64,000 bases of DNA from PGYR01 sp048267165 (GCA_048267165.1 JBLWYD010000004.1:62001-126000), one strand, 5' to 3'. Counted from the stretch's first letter, positions 17,574 to 27,421 are shown. Translations and numbers: made by a program. The notes: generated from the letters alone by a model not told the origin.

Positions 17574-17903
17574 TTAATCTACTTTCTTTGCAGAATCCAA
17601 GGTGTCTTTTATTGTCAATATTTGAGTCAAATTCGTAATCTTGAACAGTTCTAGTATCTTTTCACTAGGAGCAGCAATAACAAGTTTACACTTATTTTTT
17701 GTGCAACTAGTATGAGCACCAACTATCATACCTAGTCCAGAACTATTCAGAACTTTCACATCAGATAAGTCCACAATGACTTTAGTTGGATTCGAGCTTA
17801 GAGCATCTTCTACAAGAGAAGAGAACTCTATTACTTGAGTACCACCTAATACCTCACTAGGAAGACTAAGTACTGACACATTATTTTCGTTAGTTAATTT
17901 CAT
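17574..17903 (-). CDS. STAS-domain protein (anti-sigma factor antagonist type)
   Basis: A 109-residue stand-alone STAS domain. VIVDLSDVKVLNSSGLGMIV is the family core, with Ser54/Ser55 at the usual phosphorylation site. Such proteins bind serine kinases of the RsbW/SpoIIAB type and release sigma factors or other partners when dephosphorylated. No kinase or phosphatase gene is adjacent. It begins two bases after the secF stop, which suggests co-expression with SecDF rather than a classic rsb operon. Its target is unknown. Confidence 0.88.
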   Translation of the reverse strand: MKLTNENNVSVLSLPSEVLGGTQVIEFSSLVEDALSSNPTKVIVDLSDVKVLNSSGLGMIVGAHTSCTKNKCKLVIAAPSEKILELFKITNLTQILTIKDTLDSAKKVD

Positions 17904-17905
17904 AT

Positions 17906-18841
17906 TTACGCTGTTATTGTTTTAACATCATTCTCACCAACATCAGTTTTCTTGACATTAGAGAAGTACCATAGAGCAAATGGAGTAGCTATAAATATAG
18001 AAGAATAAGTACCAACTATAAATCCTACTAACATTGTAAATGCGAAACCTTCTAGTGTTGGTCCACCAAAGAATAATAGAACTAATAGTACTATTTCTGT
18101 AGTCAATGTAGTATTTACTGATCTAGAAAGTGTTTCGTTTATACTTCTATTGAAAATACTAACTAATGACTTTCCTTTCATCAAATCTCTATTCTCTCTA
18201 ACCCTATCAAAAATAATTACTGTATCATTAATAGAATAACCAACTACAGTTAACATAGCAGCTAGTATAGTCTGATCAATTTCAAGACTAAATATGCCTG
18301 TTTTCTGGAATATGATAACTATTAAGAATGTAACCATAATATCATGTACTAATGCTACTAATGCAGCTAAACCAAAACTAAACTCGAATCGGAATGCCAG
18401 GTATAGTAGAATAACAATTGCAGAGAATAAAATAGCTAAGAATGCTTGAGAACGCATCTCGTTACCAATCTTAGGGCCTATTTTATCTACTTTTAATACT
18501 TCGTGTGGATTATCAGAAAACTTACTGTTAAGTCCATTTTTTAGAATTTCAGGTGCATTATCAGAATCTTGAATCCGAATTAAGAAAGAACCTTCAGAAC
18601 CGAAAGTTTTAATCTCGCTAGATTCAAATCCAATTTCACTAACAGCAGTTCTTAATTCAGATGTTGACATTGACTTCTCAAATTTAACACCTACTTCTGT
18701 ACCACCTGTAAAGTCGATACCGAATTTAGGAGGAAAAACGAAAGCTATAATCAATCCAAATACTATTGTGCTAAGTGATACTGTTAATAGTATTTTTCTC
18801 TTAGCGACGAAATCTATGTTTGTTTTATCAAAAAATTGCAT
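17906..18841 (-). CDS. secF: Protein translocase subunit SecF
   Basis: RND-family partner of SecD that uses the proton gradient to pull exported proteins through SecYEG. The 311 residues show six membrane helices. The FGIDFTGGTEV motif follows the first helix, and GYSINDTVIIFDRVRENRD is the conserved helix-4 signature. It lies 17 bases after secD as a separate gene (not fused). A STAS gene follows at once. Confidence 0.96.
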   Translation of the reverse strand: MQFFDKTNIDFVAKRKILLTVSLSTIVFGLIIAFVFPPKFGIDFTGGTEVGVKFEKSMSTSELRTAVSEIGFESSEIKTFGSEGSFLIRIQDSDNAPEILKNGLNSKFSDNPHEVLKVDKIGPKIGNEMRSQAFLAILFSAIVILLYLAFRFEFSFGLAALVALVHDIMVTFLIVIIFQKTGIFSLEIDQTILAAMLTVVGYSINDTVIIFDRVRENRDLMKGKSLVSIFNRSINETLSRSVNTTLTTEIVLLVLLFFGGPTLEGFAFTMLVGFIVGTYSSIFIATPFALWYFSNVKKTDVGENDVKTITA

Positions 18842-18858
18842 TTTTATTTCCTTTCAGA

Positions 18859-20991
18859 TTAAGAGTTTTTAGATTGACCAAAACTGAATGATGAACTTTT
18901 TCCATCAGAAAGCTGTAGTTCAATAAGTGAACGAGAAACCATTATAGCAGTGAATAACGTACTAAGGATACCAATCATCAATGTTAGAGCAAAACCTCTA
19001 ATCAAACCTGTACCAACATAGTAAAGAATCAAACCTGTCATAAATGTTGTTATATTAGAGTCAAAGATTGCAGACATAGCTTTGCTAAACCCTTCATCTA
19101 TAGCTGATCTCAACGAACGTCCTTTGTTAAGTTCTTCTCTTACTCTTTCAAATATCAGGATATTTGCATCTACCGCCATACCGAGTGTTAGTACGATACC
19201 AGCTATACCCGGTAGTGATAATGTACCACCAAGCGAAGCGAGAATTGTGAAGATTACCATAATATTTATAAGTAGTGAAATATCTGCAACAACACCTGCT
19301 CTAGAATAGTAAAATATCATAAATAAGATTACTAAACCAAATGCAAATAATGTAGAATTAACACCACTAGATATAGAGTCATCACCAAGTGATGCACCAA
19401 CTACTTTTTCTTCAATAATTTTAACAGGAGCTTTCAAAGCACCAGCTTTCAATACGATTTCAAGTAAGCTAGCTTCTTTAGCATTTGCCATACCTGAGAT
19501 TTGAGAACTTCCACCAGTAATTTTAGATATTACATTTGGTGCAGAGTAAACATTACCATCTAAAACGATAGCGATTCTTTTACCAACATTTGCTCCAGTG
19601 ATTGATGCCCATTTGTCAGAACCATCAGAGTTCATTGACATATTAACAACCCAAGAGTTTGATGTTGGATCAACATTTTTACCTGCATCAACAATCACAT
19701 CACCAGTTAATTCTGGTTCAGATTTCAAGCCATAAAAATCAAGGAATTGACCTGTGATTTTTTCTGCTTCCGAAGCTTCTGATTTTGCTTGGAAAGCAAG
19801 TTCAGTATCGAAAGGTAATATAGATTTAATCTTAGCATCTTTTAGCATTATTTTTAATTTAGCTAAAGAATCTTCGTGTATTCTAAAGTAGTAATTACCT
19901 TGTTGTGGGAAGCTATTAATATCATAGCTAACTGGTTGCATTTGTCCTTCTTTGCTATCACCTACCCAGAATGTAGCAAACATTCTAGTGAAAGGGTGCT
20001 TAGAAGAATATAAGTTTTGTGCTGCTGTTTCAGATAATCCTTCATAAGGATTAGATGTATCAGCTTTTACAGTTTCTTCTTTCTTATTAGTATCAGTAGT
20101 CGCTACATCATTATTAACTGCCGTTGAATCAGTAGATTTCAACTCAGCAGTTGCTTCCGGAGCGGGTACTACTTGTTCAGTTATTTGAGCAGTGTCAGTA
20201 ATTGCAGTTTCTGTAACAGTAGGAGTATTACCTGATCTAGCTGCTAGCATATCATCAATTCTTTTGAAGGATTGAACTAATTCAGCATTACTTCTTACTA
20301 ATTTGAATTCTAGACGAGCAGTTGTTTCTAATAAACTTCTGATTTGAGATTCATCTGTAACACCAGGTAATTCAAGAAGGATTCTTCTACTACCTTGCTT
20401 TTGAATATTTGGCTCAGAAACACCGTATTTATCAATACGTTGTCTAATAACTTCTTGTGCTTGATTGATAGCACCATCAGCATTATTAGTTAACTCTTCT
20501 AAAATACCTTCTTCAGTAGCATTGCTTATATCGCCTAAATCGAAATATGAAATTAAGCTTTTACCTTCTGGCTTAGCTATTTCATTGAACTTTCTAGCAA
20601 ATATATCAACTACTGATTCATCTGAAGTCTGAGATTCTTTTTCAGTTGCTTCTAAAACTCTATCGAAAGTATCATCGATAGCTTCTTTTTGAGCAGTCTC
20701 TCTAAGAAGTTTGACAACGTCAACTTCCATAGTTACATACATACCACCTTTCAAGTCTAGCCCTAGTTGCAAAGAGTTCTCTTTTGCACTTTGGTATTCT
20801 TGACCGTAGTTCTTTTTGAATTCATTCATTATTGCTAATGAATCTGCCGGATTAGCCGCTTGACTAGCCCTTTGCAAATAATCAGCTCTTTTGGATTCCA
20901 ATTGGGAATAGTTATACGTAGGATAAAGTGCGAATATCGCAGCTATTATAGGAATAACTATTAACGCTATTTTACCAATTTTCGATTTCAA
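18859..20991 (-). CDS. secD: Protein translocase subunit SecD
   Basis: The 710-residue larger half of SecDF. N-terminal membrane helix, LGLDLKGGMYVTMEVD motif, a large periplasmic region including GVSEPNIQKQGSRRILLELP, then five C-terminal helices with LGMAVDANILIFERVREEL. A Thr/Ala/Glu-rich low-complexity insert at roughly residues 255-310 lengthens the periplasmic part compared with E. coli. The start codon is TTG (20989-20991), supported by GGAGG six bases upstream; no ATG is available in frame nearby. Confidence 0.96.
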   Translation of the reverse strand: MKSKIGKIALIVIPIIAAIFALYPTYNYSQLESKRADYLQRASQAANPADSLAIMNEFKKNYGQEYQSAKENSLQLGLDLKGGMYVTMEVDVVKLLRETAQKEAIDDTFDRVLEATEKESQTSDESVVDIFARKFNEIAKPEGKSLISYFDLGDISNATEEGILEELTNNADGAINQAQEVIRQRIDKYGVSEPNIQKQGSRRILLELPGVTDESQIRSLLETTARLEFKLVRSNAELVQSFKRIDDMLAARSGNTPTVTETAITDTAQITEQVVPAPEATAELKSTDSTAVNNDVATTDTNKKEETVKADTSNPYEGLSETAAQNLYSSKHPFTRMFATFWVGDSKEGQMQPVSYDINSFPQQGNYYFRIHEDSLAKLKIMLKDAKIKSILPFDTELAFQAKSEASEAEKITGQFLDFYGLKSEPELTGDVIVDAGKNVDPTSNSWVVNMSMNSDGSDKWASITGANVGKRIAIVLDGNVYSAPNVISKITGGSSQISGMANAKEASLLEIVLKAGALKAPVKIIEEKVVGASLGDDSISSGVNSTLFAFGLVILFMIFYYSRAGVVADISLLINIMVIFTILASLGGTLSLPGIAGIVLTLGMAVDANILIFERVREELNKGRSLRSAIDEGFSKAMSAIFDSNITTFMTGLILYYVGTGLIRGFALTLMIGILSTLFTAIMVSRSLIELQLSDGKSSSFSFGQSKNS

Positions 20992-21137
20992 TTAATGCCT
21001 CCGAGTATTTATCTCGATAATCTCTTATTATGAAAAATTGTGAAAAGTACAAGCACGAATATAAGGCATTGAATTTAAAATTCAAATGAATTAAAATCAT
21101 TTTTTTTCAACTATCACTATTTTATTACTTATTCCTA

Positions 21138-22646
21138 TCACAAAAAGAATGAAACATTGGGTCCTATTTGGAATTCAAATAAGTACCACACCCCTAATAA
21201 CAGTGCCCATGCTACGAATAGTGCAATAGAAAATGGTAGCAATGAAGAGATTAATTCTCCCATGCTAACATCTTTCTTAAATTTCTGCGCAAATACGATT
21301 AATAATGGAAAATATGGAAGTAAAGGTGTAATCATGTTTGTAGTACTATCCCCTATTCTATAAATTAACTGAGTTGCTTCGGGAGTTATGCCTAATATCA
21401 TGAACATCGGAACAAATACAGGTGCTAGTATTGCCCATTTGGCTGATGCGCTCGAGATAGAAAGGTTTAGAAGCATACTAAACACTAGAAATGTCAGAAA
21501 CAACGGTAATCCTGACAAACCTATATTAGATATAAACCCTGCCCCTTTTACAGCTATAACCATATCTAATTCAGACCAATTGAAATAATGAAGGAATTGC
21601 CCAGCTGCAAAAGCTATTACAATATATGAAGCCATTGTCCCCATTCCCGAATTCAGCATCTCTACTATATCACTAGAAGACTTGATAGTTCCTGACATTC
21701 TACCATATAATAAGCCAGGGAAAAAGAATATTAATATGATTATAGGTATAATACTCTTGAAAAGATAAGTTAGCTCTCCGTTTTCGTCTCTGAAGAATGC
21801 ATTTTCAGGAATAGAAAGTATTGCTATTAAAATAAGTATAGCGAAGAATAACGAATAAGAGTATAAGAGTGCTTTCTTGTTTATCAAAAAACTACTTTCA
21901 TTTGTACCTTCGATACTGGAATCTGGCATATATTTACCTAATCTTGGCTCTACTATCTTATTATTAACGACTGTACATACAATAGCAACAAGAAATGTCG
22001 AGACTATCATAAAGTAATAATTTGCTGTAGGATATACATTATAACTACTATCCATAGTTTGTGCAGCTTGATGAGTCAATCCAGATAATAAAGGGTCAAG
22101 TGCTGTAACTAGTAAATTAGCAGAAAAACCACCATTGATAGCAGCAAAAGAAGTTATAACTCCTGCCAATGGGTTTTTACCTAAGGCTTTGTACGTCAGA
22201 CCAGCCAGTGGTGGCAATACAATCAGCCCTGCATCTGCAATTAAACTACTGTTAACTGATACAAATACAATAGTAAAAACGACCAAGTTATCAGGAACTT
22301 TAGAGATAGTATATTTAAGAGTAGCCTCAAATAATCCAGATTTTTCCGCGATAATAATCCCAAACATCGTAGCTAGAACTACTCCGAGTGGAGGGAAATT
22401 GATAAAGTTCTTTACCATTGATGTTAGTACTTCCCTTAGACCATCTACAGAAAGTATGCTCTTCACAACAATCGTTTCATTGGTTACAGGATGTACTACA
22501 GAAGTACCGAGTAAGCTAAAGAAAACAGATAGTAGAATAGTAAAAAGCGCAAGAATTAAGAAAAGAAAGAAAGGATTTGGTAATTTGTCCGATGCTTTCT
22601 CTACAGTTTTGAGGAAACTAAATATTAAATTTTTGTTATTTTTCAT
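21138..22646 (-). CDS. AbgT-family transporter
   Basis: A 502-residue inner-membrane protein with about twelve hydrophobic segments. KASDKLPNPFFLFLILAL and FPPLGVVLATMFGIIIAEKSGL are AbgT hallmarks, as is NMITPLLPYFPLL near the C-terminus. The E. coli member imports p-aminobenzoyl-glutamate; some others export sulfonamides using proton motive force. Substrate here is unknown. It is divergent from the glycosyltransferase gene (29-base gap) and 146 bases upstream of secD with no obvious terminator between. Confidence 0.9.
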   Translation of the reverse strand: MKNNKNLIFSFLKTVEKASDKLPNPFFLFLILALFTILLSVFFSLLGTSVVHPVTNETIVVKSILSVDGLREVLTSMVKNFINFPPLGVVLATMFGIIIAEKSGLFEATLKYTISKVPDNLVVFTIVFVSVNSSLIADAGLIVLPPLAGLTYKALGKNPLAGVITSFAAINGGFSANLLVTALDPLLSGLTHQAAQTMDSSYNVYPTANYYFMIVSTFLVAIVCTVVNNKIVEPRLGKYMPDSSIEGTNESSFLINKKALLYSYSLFFAILILIAILSIPENAFFRDENGELTYLFKSIIPIIILIFFFPGLLYGRMSGTIKSSSDIVEMLNSGMGTMASYIVIAFAAGQFLHYFNWSELDMVIAVKGAGFISNIGLSGLPLFLTFLVFSMLLNLSISSASAKWAILAPVFVPMFMILGITPEATQLIYRIGDSTTNMITPLLPYFPLLIVFAQKFKKDVSMGELISSLLPFSIALFVAWALLLGVWYLFEFQIGPNVSFFL

Positions 22647-22675
22647 TTTATCAATATATAAAATTTTGGAATTAA

Positions 22676-23587
22676 ATGAACGAGAGAATCTCAGTTATCA
22701 TAATATCGTACAATTGTAAGCTATATGTGGAGGATTGTATAAAATCAATCATTTTAACATGCTTTGAGTCGATACCTGAGATTATTATAGTTGATAATAA
22801 TTCTTCTGATGATACAGTTGAATATATCTCGAATTTATACCCAGAAGTACAGATAATTGAGAACAATGAAAATAAAGGATATGCAGCCGCTATTAATATT
22901 GGGGTTAAAGCTTCTACTGGTGACTATCTTATACTTTCAAATGCAGATATAATCTATAAACAGAATAGTATTTTTGGCTTAATCGATAAATTAAAATATT
23001 ATAACAACAATGCAATTCTTGGCCCCCAACAAGTTTTCAGTGACTCAACCTATCAGAGATCTTATGGATATTTCCCTTCTATCAAAAGTGGTATATTTGA
23101 CTTATTAGGCATTACTAGGTTAAAACTTAGTTTGAAAAAGAAAGATTTTGAAAATGGGAAACGAAAAGACTTTAAAGTAGAATATTTAGATGGTGCCGTA
23201 CTTTGCACAACTAGATTAGTTTTTAATCAGTTGAATGGTTTTGATGAGAGGTATTTCTTTTATTCTGAAGAAGCCGATTTTTGTTATCGAGCTAAGTTAA
23301 ACAATATAGAATGTGTAATTACTCCTGAATATCAAGTAATCCATCATAGAGGTGGATCACAAGTAAATCAAGGTATGAATGAGAAGAGTATAATGATGAT
23401 TATCGAATCTGAAGCTAAATTCTTAAATATACATCATAACTCATTTACAAGAAAGATATATTTCAAACTTGAGCTTATATTTTTTAATCTACTATTAGTA
23501 TTGAGTAGGATAAATAATGACATTGCTCGTACCGAGAATAACATAAAATATATAAAATCTATAAAATCAATTTTAAATGAAAACTAA
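22676..23587 (+). CDS. Family 2 glycosyltransferase
   Basis: A GT-A fold sugar transferase (303 aa) of the rhamnosyltransferase/WbbL-like group. The N-terminal half has SVIIISYNCKLYVEDCIKSI, IIVDNNSSDDTVEYI and NKGYAAAINIG, followed by the metal-binding NAD variant of the DxD motif in LILSNADI. The acceptor-side GFDERYFFYSEEADFCYRA pattern and HHRGGS come later. It probably adds a sugar to a surface polysaccharide; donor and acceptor are not readable. It stands alone next to an amidohydrolase, not in a polysaccharide cluster. Confidence 0.88.
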   Translation: MNERISVIIISYNCKLYVEDCIKSIILTCFESIPEIIIVDNNSSDDTVEYISNLYPEVQIIENNENKGYAAAINIGVKASTGDYLILSNADIIYKQNSIFGLIDKLKYYNNNAILGPQQVFSDSTYQRSYGYFPSIKSGIFDLLGITRLKLSLKKKDFENGKRKDFKVEYLDGAVLCTTRLVFNQLNGFDERYFFYSEEADFCYRAKLNNIECVITPEYQVIHHRGGSQVNQGMNEKSIMMIIESEAKFLNIHHNSFTRKIYFKLELIFFNLLLVLSRINNDIARTENNIKYIKSIKSILNEN

Positions 23588-23701
23588 GTATGATTTGGTA
23601 ATAGCTAATATTAAATATTCGAAATGTAGTTACCTTAGCTTCGAACAAAATTACAACATTTCATTATCACAAAAATTATTTGTTTACGGAATTTGAAAAA
23701 C

Positions 23702-25192
23702 ATGATCCCAAGTAAGTTAACTATAAGTATTAATAATGGATTAATTGAATCTGTTGAGAACTCTGACTTCACAGAAATAATAATTGATGGAGTTTCAAGT
23801 AAATTTGATAATGCTTATGCAATACCAGGTATTGTAGATGCTCACGCCCATATAATAGGGCTGGGCGAGAATCTTAATACTATCAGATTAGAAAAAGCAA
23901 ACTCTAAAAGTGAATTAATTAATTTAGTTAAACAAATAGACATTAAAGATGGCTGGATAACTGGTCGTGGTTGGAATGAAGAAAGTTGGGATGATAAAAG
24001 CCTACATAGTTTAGACTTAGACACTATTAGTTCAGAAGTACCTATATTTCTTGTTCGAGTAGATGGCCATGCCGCTTGGGTAAATTCTAAAGCACTTGAA
24101 GCATCTGGAATCACAAAAGACACTGCTAATCCTAATGGTGGTAGTATTCAGAAGGACTCAACAGGAATTCCAACAGGATTGCTAATAGACAATGCTATTG
24201 AGTTAGTTAGAGATAATATCCCCAAAGCAAGTAATGAATTAATCAAGAAGTATATTCGAGATGCCTGCAATGAGTGTTTGAGTAATGGAATTACAGAAGT
24301 ACATGATATGGACGTTCACCTTAATCATATACAAGCTTACAAAGAGCTAGACAATGATAACCTCTTACCTATTAGACTTGTGCAATATATCAGAGGGTTT
24401 GATGGGGAGTATAAAGATATACAACCTACCCCCTACTCTGGAAATAATCTCCAAATAGTAGGATTGAAGTTCTATGCAGATGGTGCATTAGGTAGCCGGG
24501 GTGCATTAATGATAGATAAGTATAATGATGCTGAAACTTACGGATTAGAATTAATTAGTAAGGAAGAACTTTACGAAAGAGCATCAGACGGTTGTAAAAA
24601 AGGTTGGGACATAGCAGTCCATGCGATTGGTGACAAAGCAAATAGAAACGTACTCGATGTATATGAGAGACTTAGAAATAAAAGTTACGACAATATACTA
24701 CGAGTTGAACACTCTCAATTAGTACATCCAGATGATATAGAAAGATTCGCAAAACTAGATGTATTTGCATCGGTCCAGCCAATCCATTGTACTTCCGATA
24801 AGAATATGGCAATCAAACGATTAGGTGAAGATTATAAATTCGCATATCCTTGGAAAACTTTACTTAATACTGGGGCTACTCTAATAGCAGGTTCCGACTT
24901 CCCTATCGAATCGCATAATCCATTCTTCGGAATTGACGCTTTTATAAATCGAATCGCCAATAATGAAGAATTAACTTGGCAAGAAGAAGAAACTTTAACA
25001 CTCCAAGAATCTTTAAAATCATATTGTTACACACCTCATCTAGCAAGTGGCAATATTAACTCTGGAACTTTAGAAACTGGGAAAAGAGCTGATATTACTA
25101 TCATTGACAATGATTTATCACAGCCAAAAACAATCAAACACACCAAAGTAATAGCTACTATTGCCAAAGGAAAGTTAACTAAACACTTATAA
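23702..25192 (+). CDS. YtcJ-like metal-dependent amidohydrolase
   Basis: TIM-barrel amidohydrolase of the YtcJ/imidazolonepropionase-like (Amidohydro_3) group, 496 residues from the ATG. Metal-binding motif VDAHAHI follows the first beta sandwich strand (IPGIVDAHAHIIGLGEN). Later come GLKFYADGALGSRGALM, HAIGDKANRN, EHSQLVHPDDIERF and the final catalytic Asp in AGSDFPIES. A C-terminal LETGKRADITIIDND segment closes the sandwich domain. An in-frame TTG nine bases earlier (23693) is possible. The substrate is unknown; cytoplasmic, with no signal peptide. Confidence 0.9.
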   Translation: MIPSKLTISINNGLIESVENSDFTEIIIDGVSSKFDNAYAIPGIVDAHAHIIGLGENLNTIRLEKANSKSELINLVKQIDIKDGWITGRGWNEESWDDKSLHSLDLDTISSEVPIFLVRVDGHAAWVNSKALEASGITKDTANPNGGSIQKDSTGIPTGLLIDNAIELVRDNIPKASNELIKKYIRDACNECLSNGITEVHDMDVHLNHIQAYKELDNDNLLPIRLVQYIRGFDGEYKDIQPTPYSGNNLQIVGLKFYADGALGSRGALMIDKYNDAETYGLELISKEELYERASDGCKKGWDIAVHAIGDKANRNVLDVYERLRNKSYDNILRVEHSQLVHPDDIERFAKLDVFASVQPIHCTSDKNMAIKRLGEDYKFAYPWKTLLNTGATLIAGSDFPIESHNPFFGIDAFINRIANNEELTWQEEETLTLQESLKSYCYTPHLASGNINSGTLETGKRADITIIDNDLSQPKTIKHTKVIATIAKGKLTKHL

Positions 25193-25194
25193 TA

Positions 25195-25225
25195 TTTGTA
25201 ATTAAATAAATTTTTCGTAATTTTG
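25195..25225 (+). promoter_or_regulatory. Bacteroidota-type promoter for rpsA
   Basis: TTTG (25195-25198), exactly 19 bases, then TAATTTTG (25218-25225): a complete match to TTTG-N19-TAnnTTTG, 96 bases before the rpsA ATG. It starts at the end of the amidohydrolase gene, so the TTTG is just past that stop codon. Confidence 0.75.
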
Positions 25226-25227
25226 TG

Positions 25228-25246
25228 TCCTTTGCTAAAGCAAGGA
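25228..25246 (+). promoter_or_regulatory. Stem-loop in the rpsA leader
   Basis: TCCTTTGC and GCAAGGA pair around TAAA with one bulged T, just downstream of the predicted start of transcription. It may protect the 5' end or take part in S1 autoregulation; neither is shown by sequence. Confidence 0.4.
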
Positions 25247-25321
25247 TTGAAAGGATGCAATTATATTTAACTTATTGACATCCATATTGTTAAACTAAAT
25301 TATTTTTTTTTGGAGAGATAA

Positions 25322-27421
25322 ATGGCAGATAATGCTGTGAACGAATCACAAAAAAACGAAGAAGAAGTAAACACTGTAAAAGCTACAGTTGCTTCTGCAC
25401 CAAAGCAAAGTAGCAAACCTACTGTTACTGAACTTATGGAAAAAGGATTTGATATGTTCTTGAACTTAGATGACGACGCTTATAGCCAAATGGCTTCTGG
25501 CTCAGTTATCGAGATCAAAGAAGATGAACTTGTCGAAGGTAAAATTGTAAATATTACTAAAGACGAAGTACATGTTGATATTGGATTCAAATCAATTGGT
25601 ATTATACCTAGAGCAGAACTAATCGGTTCTGAAAATTACGAAGTTGGTCAAAAACTTGATGTATTCATCGAGAACATCGAAGATTCAAACGGTCACATGA
25701 TATTGTCTAGAAGACGTGCAGATTTCATGAAAATCTGGGATGATATTATGGATATGTTCGAGAACAGCAAAGTTACTACAGTTAATATACTACGTAGAAT
25801 CAAAGGTGGTATGGTAGTAGATTTGATGGGTATCGAAGCATTCTTACCTGGCTCGCAAATAGACGTAAGACCTGTAAGGGATTTTGACGCTTGGGTTGGT
25901 AATGATATAGAAGTTAAAGTTGTAAAAGTTAATCATCCGAACGAAAACGTAGTTGTTTCTCATAAAGTATTGCTAGAAGAGCAATTAGCTGAGCAACGTG
26001 ACGAAATCATGTCTAACCTTGAGAAAGGATTAGTTCTAGAAGGTACTGTAAAAGCTATCTCTGATTTCGGTGTATTCGTTGATTTGGGTGGTGTAGATGG
26101 TCTAGTCCACATAACTGACCTATCTTGGGGACGTGTTTCACATCCTTCGGAAGTAGTTGATTTGGATGAAACTGTTAAAGTTGTAATCTTAGATTACGAT
26201 CAAGAAAGAAAAAGAATTTCATTAGGGATGAAACAGCTTACTGAGCATCCTTGGGAAAGTATCGGTGCTAAATACGAAGAAGGCACTAAAGTAACTGGTA
26301 AAGTTGTTAGCTTGACAGATTACGGAGCTTTCATTGAAATTGAAAAAGGTATTGAAGGTTTGATTCACATTAGTGAAATGAGCTGGACTCAGCACATCAA
26401 ACATCCTTCTCAAATGGTATCTATGGGTCAAGACGTAGAAGCTGTAGTTCTAAACATAGACAAAGATGATAAGAAATTAGCTTTGGGTATGAAACAATTA
26501 GAACCAGATCCTTGGGAAGATTTGATGAAGAAATATCCTGTTGATTCTAAGCACGAAGGTATTGTTAGAAATCTAACTAACTTTGGTGTATTCGTAGAAT
26601 TGGAGCCGGGAGTAGATGGATTAGTACACATAAGTGATTTATCATGGACTAAGAAAATCCGCCACCCTGGTGAATTTGTTAAGAAAAACGACAGATTAGA
26701 CGTTGTAGTTCTTAGCATTGATTCTGATCAAAGAAGAATTGCATTAGGACACAAACAAGTATTAGACAACCCTTGGGATACTTTCGAGAATTCTTATGGT
26801 GTTGATTCTGAAACAGAAGCTAAAATCGAAAGAATCATTGAGAAAGGTGTTATCGTTGAATTGCCTGATGGCGTTGACGGTTTCGTACCAGTGTCTCAAC
26901 TTTCATTTGCACCTGTTAAAAATATCAGCGATTACTTCAAACCGGGTGATACATTACCTTTAAGAGTAGTCGAATTTGATAAAGAATCTAAGAAAATCGT
27001 ATTATCTGTAGTAGAAGCTCTAAGACATAGATCAGCTGAAGATATTGAAACTTATAACAAGAAGCATCAAGTACCTAACGCTGAGAAATATACTCTTGAG
27101 TCAGTGCAACAAGCTACTCCTGAAGAAATCGAAGATTTCCTAAGAGAAACTAGTGTACTAAACAGTAATACTGTTTCTTCTAAGAAAGAAGCTCCTAAAG
27201 TAGAAGCTACTGAAGAAACTAAAGCAGAAGAAACAACTGAAGAAGTTGTTGAAGCTGTTGAAGAGACTAAAGAAGAAAAGCCAAAGAAAGCTACTAAAAA
27301 GAAAGCTGAGCCGAAAGTAGAAGCTGAAGAAGCTGCAACTGAAGAAGTTGTTGAAGCTACTGAAGAAACTACGGAAGCTGCTGCTGAAGACACTAAAGAA
27401 GAAAGTTCTGAAGAAGAATAA
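25322..27421 (+). CDS. rpsA: 30S ribosomal protein S1
   Basis: mRNA-binding ribosomal protein of 699 residues. Six S1 (OB-fold) repeats are visible from about residue 62 to 575, with repeated GLVHITDLSW / GLIHISEMSW / GLVHISDLSW signatures and linkers such as KRISLGMKQL and KKLALGMKQLEPDPWE. The last 110 residues are a low-complexity Glu/Ala/Thr/Lys tail with an internal repeat (TEEVVEA twice), a feature of several FCB-group S1 proteins. GGAGAG lies just before the ATG. A consensus promoter lies upstream and a strong terminator follows. Confidence 0.96.
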   Translation: MADNAVNESQKNEEEVNTVKATVASAPKQSSKPTVTELMEKGFDMFLNLDDDAYSQMASGSVIEIKEDELVEGKIVNITKDEVHVDIGFKSIGIIPRAELIGSENYEVGQKLDVFIENIEDSNGHMILSRRRADFMKIWDDIMDMFENSKVTTVNILRRIKGGMVVDLMGIEAFLPGSQIDVRPVRDFDAWVGNDIEVKVVKVNHPNENVVVSHKVLLEEQLAEQRDEIMSNLEKGLVLEGTVKAISDFGVFVDLGGVDGLVHITDLSWGRVSHPSEVVDLDETVKVVILDYDQERKRISLGMKQLTEHPWESIGAKYEEGTKVTGKVVSLTDYGAFIEIEKGIEGLIHISEMSWTQHIKHPSQMVSMGQDVEAVVLNIDKDDKKLALGMKQLEPDPWEDLMKKYPVDSKHEGIVRNLTNFGVFVELEPGVDGLVHISDLSWTKKIRHPGEFVKKNDRLDVVVLSIDSDQRRIALGHKQVLDNPWDTFENSYGVDSETEAKIERIIEKGVIVELPDGVDGFVPVSQLSFAPVKNISDYFKPGDTLPLRVVEFDKESKKIVLSVVEALRHRSAEDIETYNKKHQVPNAEKYTLESVQQATPEEIEDFLRETSVLNSNTVSSKKEAPKVEATEETKAEETTEEVVEAVEETKEEKPKKATKKKAEPKVEAEEAATEEVVEATEETTEAAAEDTKEESSEEE

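Noticed and set aside
21052..21118. AATTCA/TGAATT dyad near a T run, considered as AbgT terminator
   Set aside because: The stem is AT-only with a two-base loop, and the T run is on the wrong side for the AbgT transcript.
22135..22719. 194-codon plus-strand frame opposite the AbgT gene
   Set aside because: Antisense to a clear transporter gene; it lacks homology and crosses into the divergent gene's start.
27067..27393. 108-codon minus frame rich in Ser/Ala/Val
   Set aside because: Complement of the Glu/Ala repeat tail of ribosomal protein S1.
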